Position numbers and translations under genes: made by a program. 64,000 bases of DNA, taken from contig PGYV01000007.1 in the NCBI GenBank assembly GCA_002839855.1, positions 152,615 through 216,614 on the forward strand, read 5' to 3'. This document shows positions 1 through 10,138 of this stretch, one piece after another. The DNA is from Candidatus Goldiibacteriota bacterium HGW-Goldbacteria-1 (GTDB lineage Bacteria > Oederibacteriota > PGYV01). The notes under the pieces were generated by a model. It was not told the origin of the DNA. It did not search any database and saw only the letters and a list, made by a program, of their open reading frames with translations. Every line of letters begins with the position of its first letter. Position 1 is the stretch's first letter.

Positions 1-330
1 CCGTTGCTGTTCCGGTAACTGTCTGTGTTGCCGTATTTGAAGGTGTCGAAGTTTTTGTTGTGGTTTGTGTTACAGTTTCTGTTGAAGTCTGCGTGGCTGT
101 CTGCGTTATTGTACCAGTAACAGTCTGTGTTGCAGTTCCCGTTGATGTCTTCGTGGCTGTGCCTGTTGCAGTTCCGGTAACTGTCTGTGTTGCCGTATTT
201 GAAGGCGTAGAAGTTTTTGTTGTTGTTTGTGTTACAGTTTCCGTTGAAGTCTGCGTGGCTGTCTGTGTTATTGTACCTGTACTAGTCTGCGTTGCAGTTC
301 CCGTTATTGTCGGCGTGGGCGACTGTACTT
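1..330 (-). repeat. 162-bp tandem repeat coding a Thr-rich linker
   Basis: The motif GTTCCGGTAACTGTCTGTG begins at 9 and again at 171, giving a 162-bp (54-codon) period with about two units visible; the array continues off the left edge. Each unit is itself made of 6-bp steps that encode Thr-X dipeptides. Differences between units are few and mostly at third codon positions. The period is divisible by three, so copy-number change would keep the frame. Confidence 0.85.
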
Positions 331-3300
331 CTCCCGTACCATATTCATCCGCCCCAATATCCCACACTCCAGCACGCGTTTTCATATCAATATCGTCATT
401 TAACGCAAACAGAATGTCGCCTGAAAGGTTTACGCCAAAATCTATGGCTTCAGTATCAAGCGCTGACAGATGCAAATCTTTTCCCGCAAGATCCACAAAA
501 GAAACAGTTCTGTTTGTTTTTGAACCTGCGCCGGGAGCTGTCGAATCAGAGGATATATTTGCGGTTGACGCTATATTAAACAGGCCATAAAAATCATCGC
601 TGTCGTTATCAACGCTTATATTATTCTTTGCAAAAGCAGGTACTGAACCCATATTATCAACACCGCTATAACAGCCCTGAACCGTATTATTATATAAAAC
701 ATAAGTTCCTGCTTCAACGCCTCCGGCCAGTCCTGAAGATGACGGGTTTCCATTTACACCATAAATAATATTATTCCAAACCATAACATTTCCGCCAAAA
801 GTAGAATAACAATAAAGACCCCAGTTAAATGAATATGATGACGCAGGGTCTCCCCATAGAATACAGTGAGAAACGCGTATATCTGTATTTGACGAAGGAT
901 AAATAACCAGCGCGCCCTGGAACGTGCTGCTCATCGAAGAGAAACTCACCTGCAGCCCTTCAATACGCACATGATTTACAGGCATGTAAATGGACGCCTG
1001 ACCTGTACCAGACAGCCTGTAGCCCGTGCCCCATTTTCCCAAATGGCGCTGGCTTGCGCCTACATCTGATAACAGATAAGGGGTAAAAATACGCAGATAA
1101 TTCTGCGGACCTGAATTCCAACCGGTAAAATTTGCGGACAAAGTATCAACCGCATCGTCATAACACGCAAAATGCCATTCTTCATTAAATGCAACCATAT
1201 CCCTGTTGCCCGTATCAAAAATTCTCACCGCGCTGTTTATGCCGCTATTTTCTATGCCTGTTTCCGCATTTGCAAGCGATGTGTAAGCGCGGTATATTGC
1301 CCAATCCTGATCAGGCGCTGTGGTATTTGCCGCACTGCCCCCTGAAGAATTTCTTACACTATAACTGACAGAATTTATTCTTTCTGTTATAAACGCAATA
1401 GAATCTATCATACCGTTATTATCCGCATCGTATTGAACAGCATCACCTACGCCTATATTTAGAGGAAGTGAAGCCGTAAAATTGGCGATAGAACCCATTA
1501 TGGTCATATTATTTCCGCTGCCCGTGGCAAGCGGTGTTGTATTGCCCGGCCCCACAGAACGGTAAATAACAGAAGCTTCAACAGCCGTACTGGTGATGGT
1601 TGCTGTTGCTGTTGCTGTTAAAGTTTGTGTAACAGTAAATGATGGTTTCATTGTGGGTGTATCCGTCGGAGTATCTACACCACCAGCCGCACAGCTGTCA
1701 ATGTATTTCCACAGTGTCATGTCATTATTTAAAGATACGTTTCTGCTTTCACCCGCAACCAAAATGCTTCCATCAGCGCCTACAACCAGATTCATGCCAT
1801 GGTCATTTCCGCTGCCGCCCGCCGCGTTGCCGCTTATTAAAATACCGTCATCGTCAAAATCAGTATCAAGAACCCCTGCAGTTGTAAGCCGCCATAATAT
1901 CATATCGTTATCAGTCCCGTTTGTGCCGTAACCTGATACAACAACTCTGCCTGATGCGTCAAGTTTGATGCCCGCGCCGTAGTCATTGCCAATGCCTCCG
2001 GCTGCGCTGCCATGTGTAAATACTCCCGGAACCGGCGATGCCGGGTTGAATGAATTATCCAGGCTTCCATTATTAAGATATTTACATACAATCATGTCAT
2101 AGTTTATGGAGGCATCAGGGAGCACATCTGTCATACCCGTCACATAAATATTGCCGACACCGTCAGTTACAATACTATATCCATAGTCAGTTCCAATGCC
2201 CGGCCCGTCAAGCGTAACGATGCCCGGTATTACGCCTCCCGGATTAAAGGAAGTATCAAGCGTACCGTTTGTGTTGTAACGCCATATTGCCAAATCAGCA
2301 TTTCCGTCAGGGTTATAACTGTAACCTGTCACCACTATTTTATTATTTATATCAATTGTGACCGCGAAAGCCTGATCTGATGAATTTCCGCCTGCCGCAT
2401 TATGATGCACAACAATCCCCGGTATGGCGCCGCCGCTGTTAAAAGAAGTATCAAGGGTTCCGTCAAGGTTATACCGCCAGATAACCATGTCGGAATTCCA
2501 CGAACTATTAAAACTGTTTCCCACCACAATAATCTTTCCGGAATTATCCACGACAACTCCATAGGCTGAATCCGCGCTGTTGCCGCCGGCAGCATTATGG
2601 TGTGTGACAATCCCCGGTATTGCGCCGCTGTTATTAAATGTGGTATCTAAAATTCCACCCGGCGTGTAACACCAAAGCGCCATATCATTTCCTGCAGCAG
2701 CCATACTATAACCTGCCACAAATACCCTTCCGCCTGAATCAAGCGCCACTGCCCTGCCGTAATCCGCGTCAGAACCGCCGGCCGCATTATCATGAGTTGA
2801 ATATCCAAACCCGGGATTAAAAGAGGTGTCAATAAGGCCGTTTGAATTATATTTCCATACCGCCATGTCAACGTTCGTTCCGTTGTATGACACACCTGCC
2901 GCGTAAATACTGTCAGATTTAATTTCTATTCCATACGCAGTATCGCTTCCAAAACCGCCCGCAGCATTGTCATGCGTAACTATTCCCGGTGTTGCACCCG
3001 CATTGTTAAATGCCGTATCAAGTCCGACTATACACCCGCCGCTTTCTGTTGTTCCAAGTGGCCCTTCATACTGAAGCAATGACACATCTTCCGGCGAACC
3101 CTGCTGTGCCCATACCGTAACAGGCCGCATATCAGCGCGCAGTGCAAGCGAAGGCGAGTAAGAATGCGGAGCATTCTGCGATATATTGCGGGATTCAAGC
3201 CCGCTGCCGTCAGCGTCCACCCATCCCATATTAAACCGTTTAATATAATTAACTTCAAAGTTGCCGGTGTCATTGCACACGAACGAGATGTGCGGCCTGC

Positions 3301-6300
3301 CGGACGGCTCTACAGCAAGCGACGGAGTGATGCACTCGCCGGTGTAAGATGCTGCGGCAATGGATTCAACCCCGTTGCCATCCACGTCAACCCAAGCCGA
3401 GCCGTTAAACCACAGGTAATTGATCTGATAAAAAGTCCCGTTATCCTCCTGCCATGCCGCATGCGGCCTGCCAAAACTGTCTACAGCAATAGACGGCTTC
3501 ATAGAATCATAAGGCGGCGTGTTTGAAACATTAATCGGGGTGCTCCATACAGAACCGTTATAAAAGGCATAATGCACTTCCATGAACCCGCCTGCATTAC
3601 TCTCATAAACCACATGTATGTTTCCTGTATTTTTGTCAAAAGCTGCGGAAGGGTACTGCGACAGCACTGTGTCGTTTGATATATTAACAGCCGTCCCCCA
3701 GGAAGTGCCGTTCCAGCGTTTCATATAAATATCATAGTCTCCGTCATTATCGTCTGTCCAGAAAATGACGGGGTATCCGCTGTTATCTATTACTATTGAA
3801 GGATAACCGGAATTACCCGCGTTGTTAGAAACATTTCCGCCGCCTAAACCCTGCCAGGCCGAACCATTCCAGTAATAACAGTAAATTTCCGAAGGCAAAG
3901 CGCCTTCCTGCCAGGCAATATAAGGAGTGCCCGTACCGTCAACCGCAAGCGCCGGAATGTTGCTTGGGTCAACCGTATTTGAAACATTTATATTCCCCCG
4001 TATGTTCCATGCCGTTCCATTCCAGTATTTATAAAATATATCTGTGTTACCGGGAGTGTCGTCGCGCCATGCGGCATGGTAATATCCGTTGTTATCAATA
4101 GCAAGCGAACGCGGCATGGTATATGACACGCCCGCGTTTATTTCTATCTTTTCCGATTCCCTTGCTGTCCCGTCCGCGTCCACCCATCCGGTATCAACAG
4201 TATTTATAGGGGTAACCGTAACTGTAATAGTTATTGTATTTGTAAGAGTCGTCGTCGGTGTCGGTGTAAATGTAAAAGTGGGCGCAGCTGCAGGCCCGAT
4301 ATATCTTAACCTTACAAGCGCGTCGTAATTAAGATAATTAGTGTAGGAAATGTTATTGTTTGTGGAAAATCCGGCATAGCCCGCTTCTCCCTGAAAGGTT
4401 GCTTTTTGCATGTCTGCTGAACCTGACAAAGTCTGCCCCGCAATCACATGCCAGCGGTTTGTGGACGGGCTGTTATGCGAGCAGAATAATACTTTATATA
4501 TCTTCCCTTCTTCAAGAATATACTGAGCTGCAAGATCCGCTTCAACCCATGTACCGCTTATCGCAACAGGCGCATTGCTTGTCCCGGCAAGAACACCGCT
4601 TGTTATTGTAACCTTTGCGGCTTCATCATAAATATAATAGTCAAGCGTCCCGCCGGGCGCCGCGGTTGACGCGTACACAAACGCCCCAATTTTATCAACT
4701 TTCCATCCGTTTGGCCCCGGTACAAATACCTGCATGGCAAAACGGTCATCGCTTACATCACCTGCCGTACTGTTATTATGGACAGCAAGCGCTACGTTCG
4801 CGTGATAAGGGTTTCCACGCACGGTTCCGTCTGAATATTTCAGCGCCATAATCGGATGTGTTGAATCGGGATTCCATCCAAGCCCAAGATTTGAAAAAGC
4901 AAGAAATTTAGAGTCATAGAAATTATCCGTGGGCCATATCCGCCAGCCCGGTGTATTTCCTTCTTCCCATTCGGAATATTTAGAGCCGTTTGGATTTCCA
5001 CTTGGTTCTATCACAACAAAATAATCTCCCGGATTAAGCGTGTAATTTGTAACAGGGCATGCAATCCACCCTGCCGCTGCCGGGGTAATAAAGCCCGATG
5101 TAAGATATATTCCCGAAGGCAAATCGCCTGCTGCCGCCTGTATGCCCACTTTGTACTGCGGCGATGCACTTACAGCATTAACATATGTGTAAACAGAAGT
5201 TATTATTTTTGATTCCGGCTGCGTAAAGCGCATTGCAATACGCTTACCTGTTGCATCAAGGCGGGAAAGCCTTGAACTTTCCGCGGCTGACCTGTGCCCC
5301 ACCCATTTATGCTGCGGGCAGTACGATGCTTTTACTGTGTATCCGTTGGTATTTGATGTACCTGCAGGAAACACGGCAGGAAATGGCCCTTCACTGAAAG
5401 CCGAAATATATCCCGGTACATTCATAGTAGTGTCATAATTAAGCATTGAATCGCCCGCGTCGGATAATTGTACCGCTATCCAGTAATAACCTTTTTGAAG
5501 ACTGTACTGCGTATTAAGCGGTGTACTGTTCCAGCCTGCAGCGCATGCCTGCGGTGCACCCTGAAATAAAAGGCTTCCCGGCGCTCCGGCAGAATCCGAA
5601 TAAAGCGCCAGCCTTATTGTTCCGCCTGATGACGAATAAATATAAGCGGATAATTCATTTATAAAACCATCTTCATGCAGCTGATAACGGCTTGCTGCAA
5701 TATATGCTCCGTTTAAATCCACATCAATCAAGCCGGTGGAACACGCGCCAAAAAATTGCATGTCAGAACAGGCATAAACAGTCGGAGTATAAGTCGGTGT
5801 GAATGTAAAAGTGGGCAAGTTTGTGGCCGTTGGCTGAACTATCGGGCCGGAATACCATACGTCATTCGGATATGTGCCGGTGTTACCTGATATTGCCCAC
5901 ATGCTGTCATTAAAAACGCACGCGGCAGGGGCAAACCTTCCCGAAAAATTGGCGGCAGCGGTTTTTTGCGTCCAGACAGAACCATTTTCTGAATACCAGA
6001 CATCATTAAAAAACGAAGCGCCAAGACCCGCGTAAACCCACATTTTCATCCCTGTGCCGTCATCAAAAGCAACGGCGCACAATCCCCTGCGTTCTTCAAA
6101 AGGCGCGGCAGCGGTTTCCTGCGTCCATACAATTCCGTCAGGGCTGCTCCACACGTCATTAAGTGTCGCCGCGTTATTTCCGCCTATTACATACATTTTT
6201 CCATTATACACAACCGCTTCATGCTGCCATCTTCCCGAAAACTGGGCGTTTCTTGTAGCAGCTGTCCAGTCAACTCCGTTTGTTGAATACCACGCATCAT

Positions 6301-9300
6301 TAAGAAACGCGCTGGAATTATCGCGGCCGCCTATTATCCACATCTTATTGTCAAAGACCAGCGCTTTTGCAGAGCCCCTTGCCGGAAAACCCGCCGCTGC
6401 AGTTTCCTGAACCCAAGAGGAACCGTTAACAGAACTCCACACGTCATCATCATAAGGCCCTGTCACTCCGGTCATAACCCACATTTTTCCATTATATACA
6501 ACACCTGTATGATATGCCCTTGGAAAAGTAAACGCGGCGTTTGTTTCCTGTGTCCAGTTTATTCCGTTTGAACTGCTCCACACATCATTTTTAGCCGCGG
6601 CATCAGTTCCGGCAATCAGATACATTTTTCCGTTATGAGGAAGAAGCACCGCTCCCGCCCTTCCGCTGAACTGCGCGTTACCGGTTGCAAGTATCCAGTC
6701 CGCACCCGCGTTAGGCGTTGATACAGGATTGTATTGAAGTTTAAAAAGAATATCCGCTTCATTATATATGGACCATGTTCCGCCGCCGTTTCCGGAAAAA
6801 ACCGCTTTTTGATTCAGGCCCTGATAATTTATACCATCATGAATAGGATCTGCAACAAGACTGTAATTTTCCGGCATATTTATTTCATAATAATCCGCGC
6901 TTCCTGTCCCTGTGTTCTGAGAATGAAAAGTCAGCCTGTATGTTTTTCCCGCAATAAGCGTAACCGCAGGAAAGCCCGCGGTCTTCCACTGATAAGCTGC
7001 AGTTACATCCCCGGGGTTTGCAAGTACGCCTGACGCTTCATCAAAACCGTCAGTTATATTTTTAATGGTATAAGACACCGGATCTGTTGGATTTCCCGCC
7101 TTTCTTAAATAACACACAACTTCATTTATTACGGTATCAGCGGTAAGGTTTGATATGTCCTCGCCATATATTTTATCATCCGAAGTTGAAGCGGAATTAT
7201 TTCCGTGAATGTATGCAGTAAAAATATTAAAGTCGTATGGATTTCCAAAATGTTTTCCGCCTGTGTCTTCAATTTCAAAAAGAGGCATTCCATTATATGA
7301 CGCCCATGATGTACCATTAAAAAACAGCACATCCGCATCCGCGTCATAGTACTGATTAAGGGGAAAAACTTTGTGGTTTGGCGTTGTATATGAAAACTGG
7401 TATCCCCCAACCTGCAGGACAGATGCTTCAACCACAATATGATAGATGTTTCCGGCATTTAAAGTATACGCGGGAACTTCAAAAGTATTCCAGTAATTCG
7501 CGGCTGCAGTAGGTGTGCTGCTTGTAAGATACCCTGCCAGCGGTTTTCCAAAACCGTCATCCGCTTTAATACCAACCACAAAAGTGGATGTTGCTCCGCC
7601 CTTATAACCTGTAAGCCTGATACTCTGCGCCTGAATGTCATAAGGCGCCTTAAATTTATAGCTTAATTTATATGATGCATTTGTAAAAAATACTTTTTCC
7701 AGAGTTTCTACAGAACTGACGTTAGACAAAATAACGGGCGGTGTCGGTGTAGGCGTCGGCGCTTCGCCTTCGCAGTACTGCGCGTAAATAGACCACTGCG
7801 TGTCATCGTAATTTGTCGCGGCAAATACGGCCGGAAAGCTTCCAAAAACATAACCCGTCCTGTATCCTTCACTGACTGAACCTATAGAATAATTATTGTC
7901 AATTTGCACTCCGGTTTCCGCCTGAAACGCAAGCCAGTAATCTCCGGGCGTAATATTAATTTCAGGCACAGGAACCGCATTCCATCCTAAAGCCGCATTA
8001 TATAAAGCTGATTGTGTTAAAAGATTTTCCGGCCCGCCTATACCGCCGTTTAAAGACTGGTTGTTGGAATACAGCGCCGCACGTAAACCTGTATTTACCG
8101 ACATGGCGGCAACGTTAATATTAATTGTATTTACAGTTCCGGTTACACCCATTTTATATTTTGTGGAATTTAAAGACGCGCCGTCGGACGCCCACGGATT
8201 TGAATACCCTTTGGTGGTCTTTCCAAAAGTCCCCTGAACACATCCCGCGTCCCCCTGCACAAGGCTGTAAACAAGGTCAGTGTCATCATAGAAAGTAAAC
8301 GAAGCCCCGCCGTTGGAATCAATAATAAAATTATTCTGCGTGCCGCCAAAAGTCTGCGACAAAAATAAAGTTTCCGTCCTTGGATAACAGCTGTTTGTCA
8401 GCACTTCATATTCATTTAAACTTGAAGAAATCCCGTCAGCGTAAAGATAAATTCTGTATGTCTTTCCGGTTTCAAAAGTAACAGGTGTAAACAGCGCCCT
8501 TTTCCAGGCGTAAGAGGTTGAAACATCAGTCTGATCAGCAAGAATACCATCGGCTAAAACAATGCTGTTTGTAACATTTATAATTCTATACTTTAATGGT
8601 TCCCCAGGATTTCCATATCTTCTTACATAAAATTCAACACCGGTTATCTGTGTGGCGGGCGGCGCCCATACTATTTCTTCGCCCGCAACGCTGTCATCGG
8701 TTGTAACACCGCTTGTGCCCGAAGCGTGTACGGAGTAATAGTACGGATACATATATGGATTGCCAAATTCCGTGGTGCCGGATTCATCTATCAAAAATAT
8801 CGGCATACCTCCTTCGCCAAAGTTTGCAGGCTGCCATGTGCCGTTGTATTCCAGCACCTGGGCATTGCCGTCATATTCCTGATTTTTAGGAAATAGTTTT
8901 TGATTAGGATATGAATACGCAAGATTATTATATACCGAAGCTGTTGCATCGCTGCTTCTGATGACAATGTGATATATCTGCCCTTTTGTCAGCGCAACCG
9001 TTGTAATGTTCACCTGCGTCCAGTCATTCGCATTAAGGGAAGTTATTGTGCTTCCGTTTAAATAAGTGCCGCTTGGCACGCCGTTAGAATCTGTCTGAAT
9101 TCCAATTTCGTAGCTGGCATTGCCGGATTTTGTTCCGCAGTAAACCCACAAAGAACTTGTGGTCATATTGAGAGATGCCGTGAAACGGCAGCTTAATCTT
9201 TTAGTTGATGAATTCAATGAAACATATCTGTTGCTATCTTCGGAAATATACCTGTTTCCAAGAAGCACGGGTTCTGCTTTTATGGAAACCGGCACAGTAA

Positions 9301-9355
9301 TAGACACAAGTATTAATAGTATAATTTGTGTTATTTTTACCGCTGCCCTCTTCAA
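1..9355 (-). CDS. Giant exported multi-domain surface protein (3' end beyond window)
   Basis: I read one frame of 3118 codons from a TTG at 9355 to the left edge without a stop. The N-terminus is basic (LKRAA) followed by a hydrophobic stretch and a likely signal-peptidase site after SIKA, so it is exported. Order of parts, by position: repeated beta-sandwich modules (9270-6720); six Kelch-like blades with NGKMY/W and NDVW motifs (about 6720-5830); more beta-sandwich modules (5770-4300); a propeller-like region with WNG-x-AW repeats (4200-3030); seven blades of about 60 residues of the delta-60 type with the LDTSFN motif (3030-1690); a right-handed beta-helix-like region (1590-340); and a Thr-rich tandem repeat (330-1). 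Thr/Pro linkers separate the parts. It is probably a secreted or cell-surface adhesin or binding protein. No catalytic motif was recognised and the C-terminal anchor is not visible. A strong Shine-Dalgarno and ATG upstream lie in another frame (see the 9352-9387 entry). Confidence 0.85.
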   Translation of the reverse strand, partial: MKRAAVKITQIILLILVSITVPVSIKAEPVLLGNRYISEDSNRYVSLNSSTKRLSCRFTASLNMTTSSLWVYCGTKSGNASYEIGIQTDSNGVPSGTYLNGSTITSLNANDWTQVNITTVALTKGQIYHIVIRSSDATASVYNNLAYSYPNQKLFPKNQEYDGNAQVLEYNGTWQPANFGEGGMPIFLIDESGTTEFGNPYMYPYYYSVHASGTSGVTTDDSVAGEEIVWAPPATQITGVEFYVRRYGNPGEPLKYRIINVTNSIVLADGILADQTDVSTSYAWKRALFTPVTFETGKTYRIYLYADGISSSLNEYEVLTNSCYPRTETLFLSQTFGGTQNNFIIDSNGGASFTFYDDTDLVYSLVQGDAGCVQGTFGKTTKGYSNPWASDGASLNSTKYKMGVTGTVNTININVAAMSVNTGLRAALYSNNQSLNGGIGGPENLLTQSALYNAALGWNAVPVPEINITPGDYWLAFQAETGVQIDNNYSIGSVSEGYRTGYVFGSFPAVFAATNYDDTQWSIYAQYCEGEAPTPTPTPPVILSNVSSVETLEKVFFTNASYKLSYKFKAPYDIQAQSIRLTGYKGGATSTFVVGIKADDGFGKPLAGYLTSSTPTAAANYWNTFEVPAYTLNAGNIYHIVVEASVLQVGGYQFSYTTPNHKVFPLNQYYDADADVLFFNGTSWASYNGMPLFEIEDTGGKHFGNPYDFNIFTAYIHGNNSASTSDDKIYGEDISNLTADTVINEVVCYLRKAGNPTDPVSYTIKNITDGFDEASGVLANPGDVTAAYQWKTAGFPAVTLIAGKTYRLTFHSQNTGTGSADYYEINMPENYSLVADPIHDGINYQGLNQKAVFSGNGGGTWSIYNEADILFKLQYNPVSTPNAGADWILATGNAQFSGRAGAVLLPHNGKMYLIAGTDAAAKNDVWSSSNGINWTQETNAAFTFPRAYHTGVVYNGKMWVMTGVTGPYDDDVWSSVNGSSWVQETAAAGFPARGSAKALVFDNKMWIIGGRDNSSAFLNDAWYSTNGVDWTAATRNAQFSGRWQHEAVVYNGKMYVIGGNNAATLNDVWSSPDGIVWTQETAAAPFEERRGLCAVAFDDGTGMKMWVYAGLGASFFNDVWYSENGSVWTQKTAAANFSGRFAPAACVFNDSMWAISGNTGTYPNDVWYSGPIVQPTATNLPTFTFTPTYTPTVYACSDMQFFGACSTGLIDVDLNGAYIAASRYQLHEDGFINELSAYIYSSSGGTIRLALYSDSAGAPGSLLFQGAPQACAAGWNSTPLNTQYSLQKGYYWIAVQLSDAGDSMLNYDTTMNVPGYISAFSEGPFPAVFPAGTSNTNGYTVKASYCPQHKWVGHRSAAESSRLSRLDATGKRIAMRFTQPESKIITSVYTYVNAVSASPQYKVGIQAAAGDLPSGIYLTSGFITPAAAGWIACPVTNYTLNPGDYFVVIEPSGNPNGSKYSEWEEGNTPGWRIWPTDNFYDSKFLAFSNLGLGWNPDSTHPIMALKYSDGTVRGNPYHANVALAVHNNSTAGDVSDDRFAMQVFVPGPNGWKVDKIGAFVYASTAAPGGTLDYYIYDEAAKVTITSGVLAGTSNAPVAISGTWVEADLAAQYILEEGKIYKVLFCSHNSPSTNRWHVIAGQTLSGSADMQKATFQGEAGYAGFSTNNNISYTNYLNYDALVRLRYIGPAAAPTFTFTPTPTTTLTNTITITVTVTPINTVDTGWVDADGTARESEKIEINAGVSYTMPRSLAIDNNGYYHAAWRDDTPGNTDIFYKYWNGTAWNIRGNINVSNTVDPSNIPALAVDGTGTPYIAWQEGALPSEIYCYYWNGSAWQGLGGGNVSNNAGNSGYPSIVIDNSGYPVIFWTDDNDGDYDIYMKRWNGTSWGTAVNISNDTVLSQYPSAAFDKNTGNIHVVYESNAGGFMEVHYAFYNGSVWSTPINVSNTPPYDSMKPSIAVDSFGRPHAAWQEDNGTFYQINYLWFNGSAWVDVDGNGVESIAAASYTGECITPSLAVEPSGRPHISFVCNDTGNFEVNYIKRFNMGWVDADGSGLESRNISQNAPHSYSPSLALRADMRPVTVWAQQGSPEDVSLLQYEGPLGTTESGGCIVGLDTAFNNAGATPGIVTHDNAAGGFGSDTAYGIEIKSDSIYAAGVSYNGTNVDMAVWKYNSNGLIDTSFNPGFGYSTHDNAAGGSDADYGRAVALDSGGRVFVAGYSMAAAGNDMALWCYTPGGILDTTFNNSGAIPGIVTHHNAAGGNSADSAYGVVVDNSGKIIVVGNSFNSSWNSDMVIWRYNLDGTLDTSFNSGGAIPGIVVHHNAAGGNSSDQAFAVTIDINNKIVVTGYSYNPDGNADLAIWRYNTNGTLDTSFNPGGVIPGIVTLDGPGIGTDYGYSIVTDGVGNIYVTGMTDVLPDASINYDMIVCKYLNNGSLDNSFNPASPVPGVFTHGSAAGGIGNDYGAGIKLDASGRVVVSGYGTNGTDNDMILWRLTTAGVLDTDFDDDGILISGNAAGGSGNDHGMNLVVGADGSILVAGESRNVSLNNDMTLWKYIDSCAAGGVDTPTDTPTMKPSFTVTQTLTATATATITSTAVEASVIYRSVGPGNTTPLATGSGNNMTIMGSIANFTASLPLNIGVGDAVQYDADNNGMIDSIAFITERINSVSYSVRNSSGGSAANTTAPDQDWAIYRAYTSLANAETGIENSGINSAVRIFDTGNRDMVAFNEEWHFACYDDAVDTLSANFTGWNSGPQNYLRIFTPYLLSDVGASQRHLGKWGTGYRLSGTGQASIYMPVNHVRIEGLQVSFSSMSSTFQGALVIYPSSNTDIRVSHCILWGDPASSYSFNWGLYCYSTFGGNVMVWNNIIYGVNGNPSSSGLAGGVEAGTYVLYNNTVQGCYSGVDNMGSVPAFAKNNISVDNDSDDFYGLFNIASTANISSDSTAPGAGSKTNRTVSFVDLAGKDLHLSALDTEAIDFGVNLSGDILFALNDDIDMKTRAGVWDIGADEYGTGEVQSPTPTITGTATQTSTGTITQTATQTSTETVTQTTTKTSTPSNTATQTVTGTATGTATKTSTGTATQTVTGTITQTATQTSTETVTQTTTKTSTPSNTATQTVTGTAT

Positions 9356-9387
9356 ACTCTTTTTCCCCGCAACAAATCTGAAATCAT
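9352..9387 (-). CDS. Possible 11-residue leader peptide coupled to the giant gene
   Basis: An AGGGG Shine-Dalgarno at 9397-9393 lies five A residues before an ATG at 9387. This frame reads MISDLLRGKRV and stops at a TGA (9354-9352) that overlaps the TTG start of the giant gene by two bases. Either it is a coupling leader, or the TTG is not the true start and the ATG reaches the giant frame by a -1 shift at GGGGAAAAA. A single-base assembly error in that homopolymer would look the same. The sequence alone cannot separate these options. Confidence 0.4.
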   Translation of the reverse strand: MISDLLRGKRV

Positions 9388-9428
9388 TTTTTCCCCTGTT
9401 TTAAAATATTCTCATCCGTTATAAATTT

Positions 9429-10136
9429 TTAAACTTCCGCTTTTTTAATTGCAGCTTCCACCACTTTATTTCTTACAGTTACAGAAACTGCTTTCGGATA
9501 CCCCGCCTCTATTATCATAAGTTTCTTGTTTATCGCAGCCGCTGCTTTCTTATAATTTTCCACGCCCGTGCCTGTCTTTATCGCTTTAAGCCTCATCGCC
9601 AGAAGTTCCATCATTGCGCTGAATGCTTTTTCAATGTTTTCATTGCCAAACTGCTGAATATTTTTAATGAATCTCTCAAAATCGACAGAACCGTCTTCTT
9701 TTAATCTGCCGTCGCTGTCCCAGTTGGTGTTTTTCATTACAGGGTGCATAAGCGCTATTTTTTCCAGGGAACGCAGCATCATATTATTTACCGCTTTTTC
9801 ACTTATAGATGACATTAATATATTTCTAAGTTCCGCCGATATTTCTTCATACATTTTTATCATAGCGGCTTTTTCTGTTTCACCGTAAAAACCAAAGCCG
9901 GAAACAGGCTGCGCGGCTTCTGTCTGCTTCGCAAACTCTTTTTCAAGTTCCTTTGCCCGCTTCATAAAATCATCAGTGTTGTTTTCCTGCACATACGGCT
10001 GTTCTAAAATTGCTGCAGGTTTTTCTTTTTCTGCCGGCATAACTGCTGCCGCAGGCTTTGCAGGTTCAATTACCTGCATGACAGACCCAAAAATTTCCTG
10101 TATATCTTCCAGGCTTAAATGATTATCTGTTTCCAC
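9429..10136 (-). CDS. Unknown 235-aa helical protein, last regulator-module gene before the giant surface gene
   Basis: I do not recognise this family. It starts with GTG two bases after the stop of the sigma-like gene, with no clear Shine-Dalgarno of its own, so translation is probably coupled. There is no signal peptide or membrane segment. The first 70 residues are acidic and Pro/Ala-rich (KPAAAV, EKPAAIL) and look flexible. Residues about 75-235 look mainly helical, with charged Lys/Glu stretches. It lies between the sigma-region-2-like gene and the giant surface gene, 41 bases before the leader ATG, so it may be part of a dedicated control or export module. That role is inferred only from position. 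Confidence 0.75.
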   Translation of the reverse strand: METDNHLSLEDIQEIFGSVMQVIEPAKPAAAVMPAEKEKPAAILEQPYVQENNTDDFMKRAKELEKEFAKQTEAAQPVSGFGFYGETEKAAMIKMYEEISAELRNILMSSISEKAVNNMMLRSLEKIALMHPVMKNTNWDSDGRLKEDGSVDFERFIKNIQQFGNENIEKAFSAMMELLAMRLKAIKTGTGVENYKKAAAAINKKLMIIEAGYPKAVSVTVRNKVVEAAIKKAEV

Positions 10137-10138
10137 TT

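Noticed and set aside
60-590. 176-aa plus-strand frame of Val-rich VTV/VCV repeats
   Set aside because: It is the antisense of the Thr-rich tandem repeat of the giant minus-strand gene; 6-bp repeats keep both strands open.
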